Assembly: GCA_032622095.1 (NCBI GenBank)
Contig: CP136061.1
Span: 90,433,745-90,497,744, forward strand
Direction of reading: 5' to 3'
DNA length: 64,000 nucleotides
Origin: Siphonodentalium dalli
Lineage: Eukaryota; Mollusca; Scaphopoda; Gadilida; Siphonodentaliidae
The position numbers and the translations under genes were made by a program. The notes beneath the pieces were generated by a model. It was not told the DNA's origin. It saw only the letters and a program-made list of their open reading frames with translations, and did not search any database. Positions 10,814 through 17,972 of this stretch are shown here, piece by piece. Within the stretch, counting starts at the first letter, position 1, and each line of letters opens with the position of its first letter.

Positions 10814-11681
10814 ATTCTGTCGCAGCCGTAATGTGTCCGGGGTTGCGGCTTTTTAAATCCACCAGTAGGTAACCGTACGGTTCACTCGTCGCTTCCGAAA
10901 ACTCTCGCATCATACGTTGAGGGCATTCAGGATACATCTGTCTTGATAATGTTGAAATTAAACCCTTGTCAATTGGATTATTGAACAATACCAAATATTG
11001 ACAATTTCGTCGTTGCGTCGGATCCTTGTTGTAGTAGAAATTCTGGTTCAAACTTATCAAAGATAAGTTCAAATGGTGACTTCCTTCGGAATGTAAATCA
11101 TTAACTCTCTGGTCTTTTGATGAAGTTTGCATCAAGTCATCGAGTACAACTAGATTTTTATACTGGGGGTTGATAAGAGAATCCAAGTTTGCTGGTATTC
11201 CCCGTATAAAGTTGACCTGAGGGGTGACGGTATACTTTATGTCATCATATAGGGGCTGCCAATATTTATAAAACCATATTATTCTGTCAGGTGCGGGTGA
11301 TATTTTTGAGGCAGACTTTTGTAGCAAGGTTTTCACGAAGTACGTCTTCCCACTAGATGTCGGTCCACTTACACATGCCGTGAATGGATGCTTGAAAATA
11401 AAATCTTCTTGGACATTGGCCATTGAATCATCAAAGCAGGATGTTATGTCGCTTTGTTGCTGTTTCCCCTGCTGGTGTTGTAGTATCTGGTGTTGCTGTA
11501 ATGGCGGTTGTTGTGGCTGATGATGCTGCTGCCTGTTGCTGCTGCTGCTGTTTGTTGCTGCTGCTTGGTGGTGCTGCTGTGGGTGTCGGTTAACAAACTC
11601 AGTGTGCTTAGATTGTACATGTCTTATCAAATCATGGTTCCGCACATACTCACTAGAGCAAATTGAACACTGGTGCTTCAT
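10779..11681 (-). CDS. Zinc-finger plus HerA/FtsK-type packaging ATPase, left copy
   Basis: 300 aa, predicted protein identical to the copy at 13267-14169 (see there for domains). Both Walker motifs and the N-terminal finger are intact in this arm too, so neither copy has decayed. That argues for recent duplication, ongoing gene conversion between the arms, or an error-free copying mechanism. Confidence 0.85.
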   Translation of the reverse strand: MKHQCSICSSEYVRNHDLIRHVQSKHTEFVNRHPQQHHQAAATNSSSSNRQQHHQPQQPPLQQHQILQHQQGKQQQSDITSCFDDSMANVQEDFIFKHPFTACVSGPTSSGKTYFVKTLLQKSASKISPAPDRIIWFYKYWQPLYDDIKYTVTPQVNFIRGIPANLDSLINPQYKNLVVLDDLMQTSSKDQRVNDLHSEGSHHLNLSLISLNQNFYYNKDPTQRRNCQYLVLFNNPIDKGLISTLSRQMYPECPQRMMREFSEATSEPYGYLLVDLKSRNPGHITAATECAKRGHEPTYG

Positions 11682-11720
11682 TTATACTTGACTAAAATAT
11701 CTCGGGGGTATATGGCTTTC

Positions 11721-11727
11721 CTTTATA
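11721..11727 (-). promoter_or_regulatory. TATA box of the left ATPase gene
   Basis: TATAAAG on the minus strand, starting 46 bases upstream of the ATPase ATG. Mirror of 13221-13227. Confidence 0.6.
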
Positions 11728-11761
11728 CAAATGTTCCTTATAACCTCAAATCTGTCCTGTA

Positions 11762-11842
11762 TTAACGGCGGCGGCGTTTGCCGACGGCGTTTTTTTCCAC
11801 CGGCCTTTCAATAGCCTTCGAAAATTTAGGTAAATTACTCAT
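11762..11842 (-). CDS. Micro-ORF, 26 aa, left version
   Basis: The start codon overlaps the stop of the 73-aa ORF (ATGA). In this arm a run of seven A shifts the frame relative to the right arm, so the peptide ends in a basic tail with four consecutive Arg. The right arm (six A) reads on to a different 31-aa product. Whether either is made is unknown; the basic tail resembles a nuclear or DNA-binding tail. No function is assigned. Confidence 0.35.
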   Translation of the reverse strand: MSNLPKFSKAIERPVEKNAVGKRRRR

Positions 11843-12060
11843 TTTAGTTCAGTGAATATGTCGTTTGGAGTTTTCTTTTTAACTTTTCCAATGTTTGTCT
11901 TCTTCGCTCTTCCTCCTTTTATCTCTTTAACTTTTATCTTCTTAGATCCGGGTTTCCTTATAAGTTTTTCAGGTTTCACTTCAGTCTTGGGTAGGTACTT
12001 CGAGTCATCGTAGGGTACATATTTTTTAAGATCAAAGTCATAATAGTGCGGAGTCCCCAT
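11839..12060 (-). CDS. 73-aa lysine-rich protein, left copy
   Basis: Identical predicted protein to 12889-13110; first gene of the left cassette, reading away from the centre of the palindrome. See the right copy for details. Confidence 0.7.
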   Translation of the reverse strand: MGTPHYYDFDLKKYVPYDDSKYLPKTEVKPEKLIRKPGSKKIKVKEIKGGRAKKTNIGKVKKKTPNDIFTELK

Positions 12061-12097
12061 TCCGGCTAAAGTTCAAAGTGTACTCTGAAGTAGTAAT

Positions 12098-12106
12098 TTT
12101 TATATA
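12098..12106 (-). promoter_or_regulatory. TATA box of the left 73-aa gene
   Basis: TATATAAAA on the minus strand, 46 bases upstream of the ATG. Mirror of 12843-12851. Confidence 0.6.
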
Positions 12107-12179
12107 CGCCAAAATACCATCCAAGACGTATACCCTTATAAACTTCGGACCAGTCCTAGTAACGCGCACGTCAACGCCG

Positions 12180-12184
12180 CCGGA

Positions 12185-12239
<55 letters not shown>

Positions 12240-12262
12240 TCTGTTGTTGTAGTTGTTGTTGT
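12180..12262. repeat. GGC/GCC triplet run, left of centre
   Basis: A near-pure GGC run of about 60 bp followed by a GTT-rich tract. It gives spurious poly-Ala/poly-Val frames. The mirror run at 12663-12772 is longer by about three triplets. Similar GCC blocks occur at the outer end of each cassette (9720-9805 and mirror). Confidence 0.85.
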
Positions 12263-12675
12263 TCACATGTTCGAACTTCCTGCATTATATACAAGAACGA
12301 CAGGGACGTGGCGACAGGGGGCTGGGATGTCTGCCCCCACCCTCAACTTTGATAGCAATAAGTTGAAAATGTCATGCCCGACACATTAGTTGGAATTTTA
12401 CACCACATGTAGGTTGAACTTGTTTCATTGTCTGATTTTCCAACATGTTATTAGTGTGAAATTTGTAGTTTTTAGACCAATAATAGTCTGAAATGATGTC
12501 CATCCGTCTGTTGGAAATTTAGATTAGACATTTCAAACTGTTCGAACGTTTGAGGTACCAACTTTCCAACCTAAGGGAGGAGGTGCAAATATGGTATTTG
12601 GTATCGGAGTTTGGTCTGGTTGAAGGAGGGGGTGGTGCAATTGGAAATCACTCATAATTGCAATGACATTTGTAT
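12263..12675. repeat. Central spacer of the palindrome: dispersed repeat H
   Basis: Not part of the inverted arms. It shares diverged but clear sequence order with 16200-16480 and 28735-28945: CGACAGGGGG-like start, ACATTAGTTGGAA, GTGAAATTTGTAGTTTTTAGACC, CTGAAATGA(TG)TCC and GTTGGAAA. All three copies have the same orientation. So the virus-like arms are joined through a host dispersed repeat. Confidence 0.6.
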
Positions 12676-12700
12676 CAACAACAACAACTACAACAACAGA

Positions 12701-12764
<64 letters not shown>

Positions 12765-12772
12765 TCCGGCGG
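12663..12772. repeat. GCC triplet run, right of centre
   Basis: An ACA-rich tract, then an almost pure GCC run of about 20 triplets ending in GCCTCCGGCGGCG. It lies 70 bp upstream of the right-hand TATA box and could influence promoter or nucleosome behaviour. That is inference. Confidence 0.85.
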
Positions 12773-12842
12773 CGTTGACGTGCGCGTTACTAGGACTGGT
12801 CCGAAGTTTATAAGGGTATACGTCTTGGATGGTATTTTGGCG

Positions 12843-12851
12843 TATATAAAA
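12843..12851 (+). promoter_or_regulatory. TATA box of the right 73-aa gene
   Basis: TATATAAAA starting 46 bases before the ATG at 12889. The ATPase gene has TATAAAG at exactly the same distance, and the 285-aa gene has TTTAAAAA 44 bases before its ATG. Confidence 0.65.
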
Positions 12852-12888
12852 ATTACTACTTCAGAGTACACTTTGAACTTTAGCCGGA

Positions 12889-13110
12889 ATGGGGACTCCG
12901 CACTATTATGACTTTGATCTTAAAAAATATGTACCCTACGATGACTCGAAGTACCTACCCAAGACTGAAGTGAAACCTGAAAAACTTATAAGGAAACCCG
13001 GATCTAAGAAGATAAAAGTTAAAGAGATAAAAGGAGGAAGAGCGAAGAAGACAAACATTGGAAAAGTTAAAAAGAAAACTCCAAACGACATATTCACTGA
13101 ACTAAAATGA
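12889..13110 (+). CDS. 73-aa lysine-rich protein, right copy
   Basis: The first gene outward from the palindrome centre. The N-terminal third is Tyr/Asp-rich with a repeated (K)YxPxxxSKY-like pattern. Residues from about 28 onward are strongly basic with many Lys (KLIRKPGSKKIKVKEIKGG, then GRAKK, KVKKK). There are no Cys, membrane segment or signal peptide. Size and charge would suit a DNA-condensing or minor core protein of a virus-like particle, or a nucleic-acid-binding regulator; this is inference from composition and no family was recognised. The start is supported by the TATA box 46 bp upstream. The stop overlaps the start of the next micro-ORF as ATGA. Confidence 0.7.
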   Translation: MGTPHYYDFDLKKYVPYDDSKYLPKTEVKPEKLIRKPGSKKIKVKEIKGGRAKKTNIGKVKKKTPNDIFTELK

Positions 13111-13202
13111 GTAATTTACCTAAATTTTCGAAGGCTATTGAAAGGCCGGTGGAAAAAACGCCGTCGGCAAACGCCGCCGCCGTTAATACAGGACAGATTT
13201 GA
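13107..13202 (+). CDS. Micro-ORF, 31 aa, right version
   Basis: It starts inside the stop of the 73-aa ORF (ATGA overlap) and ends 19 bp before the ATPase TATA box, filling the gap between the two genes. The first 17 residues match the left version. After the A6 run the frame differs, giving an Ala/Asn-rich end instead of the Arg-rich tail. One arm must carry an indel, and the homopolymer is also where an assembly error is most likely. Translation is unproven. Confidence 0.35.
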   Translation: MSNLPKFSKAIERPVEKTPSANAAAVNTGQI

Positions 13203-13220
13203 GGTTATAAGGAACATTTG

Positions 13221-13227
13221 TATAAAG
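13221..13227 (+). promoter_or_regulatory. TATA box of the right ATPase gene
   Basis: TATAAAG 46 bases upstream of the ATPase ATG. Its position between the micro-ORF and the ATPase suggests the ATPase is transcribed from its own promoter, not as part of one long message. Confidence 0.65.
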
Positions 13228-13266
13228 GAAAGCCATATACCCCCGAGATATTTTAGTCAAGTATAA

Positions 13267-14169
13267 ATGAAGCACCAGTGTTCAATTTGCTCTAGTGAGT
13301 ATGTGCGGAACCATGATTTGATAAGACATGTACAATCTAAGCACACTGAGTTTGTTAACCGACACCCACAGCAGCACCACCAAGCAGCAGCAACAAACAG
13401 CAGCAGCAGCAACAGGCAGCAGCATCATCAGCCACAACAACCGCCATTACAGCAACACCAGATACTACAACACCAGCAGGGGAAACAGCAACAAAGCGAC
13501 ATAACATCCTGCTTTGATGATTCAATGGCCAATGTCCAAGAAGATTTTATTTTCAAGCATCCATTCACGGCATGTGTAAGTGGACCGACATCTAGTGGGA
13601 AGACGTACTTCGTGAAAACCTTGCTACAAAAGTCTGCCTCAAAAATATCACCCGCACCTGACAGAATAATATGGTTTTATAAATATTGGCAGCCCCTATA
13701 TGATGACATAAAGTATACCGTCACCCCTCAGGTCAACTTTATACGGGGAATACCAGCAAACTTGGATTCTCTTATCAACCCCCAGTATAAAAATCTAGTT
13801 GTACTCGATGACTTGATGCAAACTTCATCAAAAGACCAGAGAGTTAATGATTTACATTCCGAAGGAAGTCACCATTTGAACTTATCTTTGATAAGTTTGA
13901 ACCAGAATTTCTACTACAACAAGGATCCGACGCAACGACGAAATTGTCAATATTTGGTATTGTTCAATAATCCAATTGACAAGGGTTTAATTTCAACATT
14001 ATCAAGACAGATGTATCCTGAATGCCCTCAACGTATGATGCGAGAGTTTTCGGAAGCGACGAGTGAACCGTACGGTTACCTACTGGTGGATTTAAAAAGC
14101 CGCAACCCCGGACACATTACGGCTGCGACAGAATGTGCTAAAAGAGGACACGAACCAACATATGGGTGA
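13267..14169 (+). CDS. Zinc-finger plus HerA/FtsK-type packaging ATPase, right copy
   Basis: 300 aa. Residues 5-26 form a classic C2H2 finger (C5, C8, H21, H26). Residues 33-77 are a Gln/His-rich linker encoded by CAG/CAC-rich DNA. The ATPase domain begins near HPFTACVSG: Walker A GPTSSGKT at 106-113, IIWFYKYWQPLYDD at 134-147, Walker B LVVLDD at 177-182, a LISLNQN segment at 208-214 (sensor-like), and a C-terminal YLVLFNNPIDKGLISTLSRQ motif at 229-248. In the HerA/FtsK superfamily (A32-like) this type pumps DNA into capsids and is a hallmark of Maverick/Polinton, adintovirus and related elements. Fusion to a DNA-binding finger could tether the motor to DNA. Its own TATA box lies upstream, and its 3' end overlaps the next gene by 35 bp. 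Intact in both arms. An AAA-type helicase is a less likely reading. Confidence 0.85.
   Translation: MKHQCSICSSEYVRNHDLIRHVQSKHTEFVNRHPQQHHQAAATNSSSSNRQQHHQPQQPPLQQHQILQHQQGKQQQSDITSCFDDSMANVQEDFIFKHPFTACVSGPTSSGKTYFVKTLLQKSASKISPAPDRIIWFYKYWQPLYDDIKYTVTPQVNFIRGIPANLDSLINPQYKNLVVLDDLMQTSSKDQRVNDLHSEGSHHLNLSLISLNQNFYYNKDPTQRRNCQYLVLFNNPIDKGLISTLSRQMYPECPQRMMREFSEATSEPYGYLLVDLKSRNPGHITAATECAKRGHEPTYG
14091..14098 (+). promoter_or_regulatory. TATA-like motif of the right 285-aa gene
   Basis: TTTAAAAA inside the 3' end of the ATPase gene, 44 bases before the ATG of the 285-aa ORF. It is weaker than the other two TATA motifs but at the matching distance. The mirror motif is at 10850-10857 on the minus strand. 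Confidence 0.4.
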
Positions 14170-14992
14170 ATGGAATGGCGTGAAATATAATCTCCATAAG
14201 GACAGCGAGCACCCAGATGAACAGAATGTGGTGAAATATGATGACAACAATAGCCCGGATCAACGGAATGAGATGAAATATGATGACAGAGATCTCCCTG
14301 GTCAACGGGAGTGCATGACATATAATTATAGTGTGCCCCAGGGTCAACATAATGGCTATACTAAGGACATAAGGACACCTGGTGAGATCAATGAAATTAA
14401 TAAAGAAAACCATAAAAACATAGGCATTCGAGAAGACATGTCGTACCCTTGCAATGACTGTGGGCTTTTGTTCGAAGATCAGCATGATGTCCAGAGACAC
14501 GTAAAAAACTGGTGTCAAGAAAATAAGTTAAAACGAAAATTAACTGAGGACACGGATGATAGTCAGAATAAGAAAATTAAATCGAATGAAGATGAATACT
14601 TCAAAAGTTTGTGTGATGAGAGTAGAGATAAAGCACAAGAAGCATGGAGTGATAACGTGGAAACGTATATGGAAAATGGCTCGACAGAAAAAGAGGCAAA
14701 AGTACAAGCTGACAAGGACCTTAAAAGTACAGATCTTAAAACTGAAGGCATGAGGCTATTTATGAATGTTTATGCTTGGACAATAATAAAGAATATGTGG
14801 CTGCGCAATGGTACGCTGCACAACAGTGTCATGGATAAAGTGGAGAAATATATGAAGAATGGTTTTGAAGATCGTGATGCAGTGAAAATGTCAATATTAA
14901 AGTACAGACCATTGCTAGAAAAGTTCATGGACGAAACAAATGACACATCTGACGAAAGTGATGACAATTCGGACGAAAGTGACTGTGAATAG
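14135..14992 (+). CDS. 285-aa C2HC zinc-finger protein, right copy
   Basis: Residues 10-80 hold about five diverged 13-14-residue repeats of the pattern P(D/G)QxNxxKYDD. Residues 106-127 are a C2HC finger (C106, C109, H122, C127), followed by basic clusters (KLKRK, KKIK) that could be nuclear localisation signals. The region 150-260 is predicted helical and contains an internal duplication: VETYMENGSTEKEA near 175-188 mirrors VEKYMKNGFEDRDA near 236-249. The C-terminus is a run of Asp/Glu/Ser. Helical proteins of this style with a finger sit beside packaging ATPases in other invertebrate virus-like elements as far as I recall; function unknown. It overlaps the ATPase gene by 35 bp and is followed by a poly(A) signal. 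Confidence 0.75.
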   Translation: MLKEDTNQHMGEWNGVKYNLHKDSEHPDEQNVVKYDDNNSPDQRNEMKYDDRDLPGQRECMTYNYSVPQGQHNGYTKDIRTPGEINEINKENHKNIGIREDMSYPCNDCGLLFEDQHDVQRHVKNWCQENKLKRKLTEDTDDSQNKKIKSNEDEYFKSLCDESRDKAQEAWSDNVETYMENGSTEKEAKVQADKDLKSTDLKTEGMRLFMNVYAWTIIKNMWLRNGTLHNSVMDKVEKYMKNGFEDRDAVKMSILKYRPLLEKFMDETNDTSDESDDNSDESDCE

Positions 14993-14999
14993 TTAATAT

Positions 15000-15005
15000 A
15001 ATAAA
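15000..15005 (+). terminator. Poly(A) signal, right cassette
   Basis: AATAAA beginning eight bases after the stop codon of the 285-aa ORF, followed by a T-rich stretch. It lies before the MITE fragments, so messages would end inside the cassette. Confidence 0.6.
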
Positions 15006-15094
15006 TTGTACTATGTACTACTTGTCATGTTATTTTTCTCTTTTTTCCCTCGCTCACTTGCTTTTTTCAGTGGCGCTCACCACCGTACCCCCAT

Positions 15095-15332
15095 AGCTTT
15101 CCGATGAATGGAAACAAGCCATATTTTTGACTAAATCCTGAACCGCCGGCGGCAGCGCCGCCGCCAATTTCTTTGCATGCCATAGGATTATGTAGCTGCC
15201 GCCGCCGCCGCCGCCGGCGGCGGTGGCTGGTCGACTCGCATATATAAGAGAATGCATTGGCACAGGATAAAAAAAATCCCGACTTCCGACTGGATTTGAT
15301 ATAGCGGGTCACATTTATGACTAAATCCTGAA
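15095..15332. mobile_element. Nested MITE fragments in right arm (mirror of 9616-9853)
   Basis: Reverse complement of the left-arm block: P1 half at 15095-15142, GC-rich block, P2 half at 15228-15267, MITE G end finishing at 15314, and the 15-bp P1 piece at 15318-15332. Confidence 0.7.
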
Positions 15333-15339
15333 TTTTGTT

Positions 15340-15585
15340 TAATTTTTAAAGTTTTTTGAAATTTGTGAAATTTGTGAAATTTGTGAAATTTGTGAAGTTT
15401 TTGAAGTTTTTGAAATTTTTTGAAGTTTTTGAAGTTTTTCCAAAAATTTTTTAATTTTGTAAGTTTTTGAAATTTTTGAACTTTTTGAACTTTTTGAAAT
15501 TTTTGAAGTTTTTGAAATTTTTGAACTTTTTGAACTTTTTGAACTTTTTGAACTTTTTGAACTTTTTGAAGTTTTCGTTGCGAGT
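15340..15585. repeat. 10-bp satellite, right arm
   Basis: Mirror of the left satellite (TTTTTGAA(C/G) units). The unit succession differs from the left, so this is the fastest-evolving part of the arms and rules out a simple copy of the same read. Confidence 0.9.
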
Positions 15586-15710
15586 GTCACTTTAACATTA
15601 TCCCACAGTGTGCGCCATGCGTTACTTTAACATTCATCCATAGTGAGTGTCACTTTAATAATCATCCCCAGTGAGAGCCTAGTGTCCCTTTAAAATTAAA
15701 GACTGAAGCT
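15586..15710. repeat. Terminal sub-repeats with GTGTCACTTTAA
   Basis: Three to four diverged units of about 30-38 bp, each with a GTGTCACTTTAA-like core and a TATCCCA/ATCATCCCC-like tail. The left arm has only one such unit (around 9325-9350). A C-run at 15714-15726 follows. Confidence 0.6.
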
Positions 15711-16199
15711 ACCCCCCCCCCCCCCCGAGATCATCACGTGATATACATGTAGATACTATACCATTCATATGGAAAAGTCTGAATATAACCAGCGGGTCAT
15801 GTCCGGACATGTCCAACCGGTACAAGTAGACCTTCGAAATTTTTTGGACATGCCCAACCGGTATACAAATAGACCGACGCGTGGGCGGAGAATATAGGTC
15901 AAGCTGTCTAGACGGGAGTACTGCAGAGAATAGAGTTATCGTTCCTGAAATGGCCCCAACTGGGGTGGGTATCATCACACAATATTAACACAATACTAAA
16001 CAATTAAAGATAAATTATAACGTAATTTTGCTGGTGTCTTTCGCATGGATTTTCTCGTTCCGAACTGTCATATTACACTCGAGAACCTAAATAAAAAGCA
16101 GATTTCGGAAAAATTGGCAGGAATCCTGAATAAATATTTAATATAAATATTTATTACTATAATTGTCGCTGATCCAAAGAATCAATGTCCCTTAAAGTT

Positions 16200-16480
16200 T
16201 ATCCACAATCTCTCACTCTTCAATGCAGGGAAGTTGCGACAGGGGGTTGGGTGTATCACCTCCGACTTTGGTCAAAATGTTTTACAGTTGTAAATTTCAT
16301 GACTGACACAACATTAGTTGGAAATTACATACCAAAAAACTAGCTACATATAGGTTGAGATTTTTACGAACCAGCAGGCATAATCAGTGAGGAATGTTTT
16401 GTTTTTAGACCGATCGTCTTGGTAATAATGTTGGACTGAAATGACCATCGGTTGGAAAATTTTCACTTGTAAATTGAATT
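16200..16480. repeat. Dispersed repeat H, copy 2
   Basis: Matches the palindrome spacer in the same orientation: GCGACAGGGGGTTGGG, ACAACATTAGTTGGAAAT, TTTTTAGACCGATCG, GGACTGAAATGACCATCGGTTGG. It lies only about 230 bp beyond the outer edge of the right arm. Confidence 0.6.
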
Positions 16481-16784
16481 GAATTCAATTCAGTTTAGTC
16501 GTCAATAATATACATTACATATGTGTATACGTAAATACAATATATATGGTCATTATAGGTATACATGTATATAAGTATGACATAAAAAATAGGAATGTGG
16601 TGGTCGATATTCGTTAGTTACACTCTTTAAGTTCGACGGACTGATTGTAGTAATCCTCAGGGGGGCCGGCTAAATATTTCAAGGGCCTTCTTAATAAATA
16701 CTGGCAAGTTTTTAACTGTCTTATGACACCCCAATGTAGATCCTATAGTCTCGTCCCCGCACACCTAAATGTATACACTCTTCT

Positions 16785-17084
16785 TTACCACCGGTGTCGC
16801 GTGTAATATTTCCCTTGTATGTTAAAAGTGAGGTTCCGCGTGCTGGTCTCTAATTGGCGTTCGCGTAATGATTTAGGAAACTCGTATTTTCGGTCAAATT
16901 CGTCAAACATTTGCATTGCTAATTTCGGTGGAATAATAAGATGATTATATAACAATGAAAGTGAATAATTATCTGGAGCCTCGTACCTGTTAATTTCGGT
17001 TCTATTTATTGACATTACAATTGAAGATTGATGACTTGTGGGGCATTTCAACGCATCGATGCACAGAACTGAACAGTAGGACAA
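16785..17084 (-). CDS. Unrecognised 99-residue open frame, possible terminal exon
   Basis: The frame begins with a TTG codon directly after CAG (CCTATAATCAG), which could be a splice acceptor, and ends with TAA. Composition looks protein-like (for example EFDRKYEFPKSLRERQ near residues 62-77) with no repeats. No family recognised, no upstream exon found, and no homologous copy in the window. It could be a fragment of a decayed gene or chance. Confidence 0.2.
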   Translation of the reverse strand: MSYCSVLCIDALKCPTSHQSSIVMSINRTEINRYEAPDNYSLSLLYNHLIIPPKLAMQMFDEFDRKYEFPKSLRERQLETSTRNLTFNIQGKYYTRHRW

Positions 17085-17972
17085 CTGATTATAGGGTAGA
17101 ACATATACCTACGTTCACAACAATGATATCTCACCTGCTAACCAGATGTCATGTTCTTGATTCATTTGTCACAATGTACAGATGGTGACTTTTATTATAT
17201 CCGGGGTGAAATGTTATGACTTTCACTGCAATTAATATAACACACGATTTCACGAATTTTATATACTTGACTGATTGATTTATTGCAAAGTCACATACAA
17301 TGTTCAGTGAAACAAGCAAACGATGTATATGCAGCCAATACCATATCTAATCGTGGTTCCGATTATATAGCGATTGGTATTCAATCTGAGTAACAGGTGG
17401 TACGCGATGTTCCGATTGTATATCAAAATGTTTATCCAGATTTAATCGAAAGGGGGTCATTATATTGACAAAGTAACGGAGCTATTCAGAAATTTAAAAC
17501 AAATATATGAAAAACATTGTTTACAGAGCGTTTTTTTTTAAAGACCGTTTTTAACAGAAAGTACGTAACCACATTGGCTGTGTTCCCATGGCAGAGACCC
17601 AGAACCGTGCATGAGCGGGGGGGGGGGGGGGCGAAATAAATATAGGCGAGAAAACAAGCGACCAGACATGCCTCTTTAAACTGAGGTGGACAGACCAAAA
17701 CAAACATTCCCATATAAACTAAGAAGGATAACTCTAGGGTAGAAAAAGCTAACAACGTGATAAATTGTGTACTCTTTTGAAATTACTCCCAGCGCCAAAC
17801 CTGGGTCAGCCAAATTCCATTCAAATCCGATAACCCATGGCTGCATGAGATATAAGCCCGTATGTTGCAATTTTAATCCAGTATAATTATGACAAGACCA
17901 GGAACCTAGCTACTTCATATTTTGCTCGAAAATGGCGGCAAAATATCACGCCTGGAAATTTCGTTTGTCTAT
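17085..17972. other. Intergenic stretch without recognised gene
   Basis: Nothing recognised except a run of 14 G around 17618-17631. Confidence 0.45.

Larger units (their letters stand above)
9165..15975. mobile_element. Giant palindrome: two inverted copies of a virus-like packaging-ATPase cassette
   Basis: Left and right halves are reverse complements of each other. From 9634 to about 11780 every position x pairs with 24948-x without an indel; inside the next A-run the offset becomes 24949. All three predicted proteins are identical between arms. Visible differences are one A in a homopolymer, about three triplets in the central GCC runs, one Asn/Ser change in a non-genic frame, and satellite length at the outer ends. 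A unique spacer of about 400 bp (12263-12675) separates the arms. Outside TTAAAGTGACACTCGC (9338 and mirror) the arms diverge but stay alignable to about 9165 and 15975. No integrase, polymerase, capsid or protease gene is visible, so this looks like a non-autonomous derivative or satellite of a Maverick/adintovirus-type element. That classification is inference from the ATPase. Confidence 0.85.

Noticed and set aside
10430-10872. Open frames antisense to the 285-aa gene (also 14076-14518)
   Set aside because: Shadow frames of the real gene; hydrophobic and repetitive because of the codons on the other strand.
12078-12911. Poly-Ala/poly-Val open frames at the palindrome centre
   Set aside because: Produced by reading through the GCC and GTT runs and across the promoter; no conserved domain, and the TATA boxes lie inside.
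9165-15975. Giant palindrome as a sequencing or assembly fold-back artefact
   Set aside because: Not fully excluded, but the arms differ in the A-run, GCC run length, satellite unit order and outer flanks, and a unique spacer of about 400 bp lies between them. A folded single read would give identical arms.
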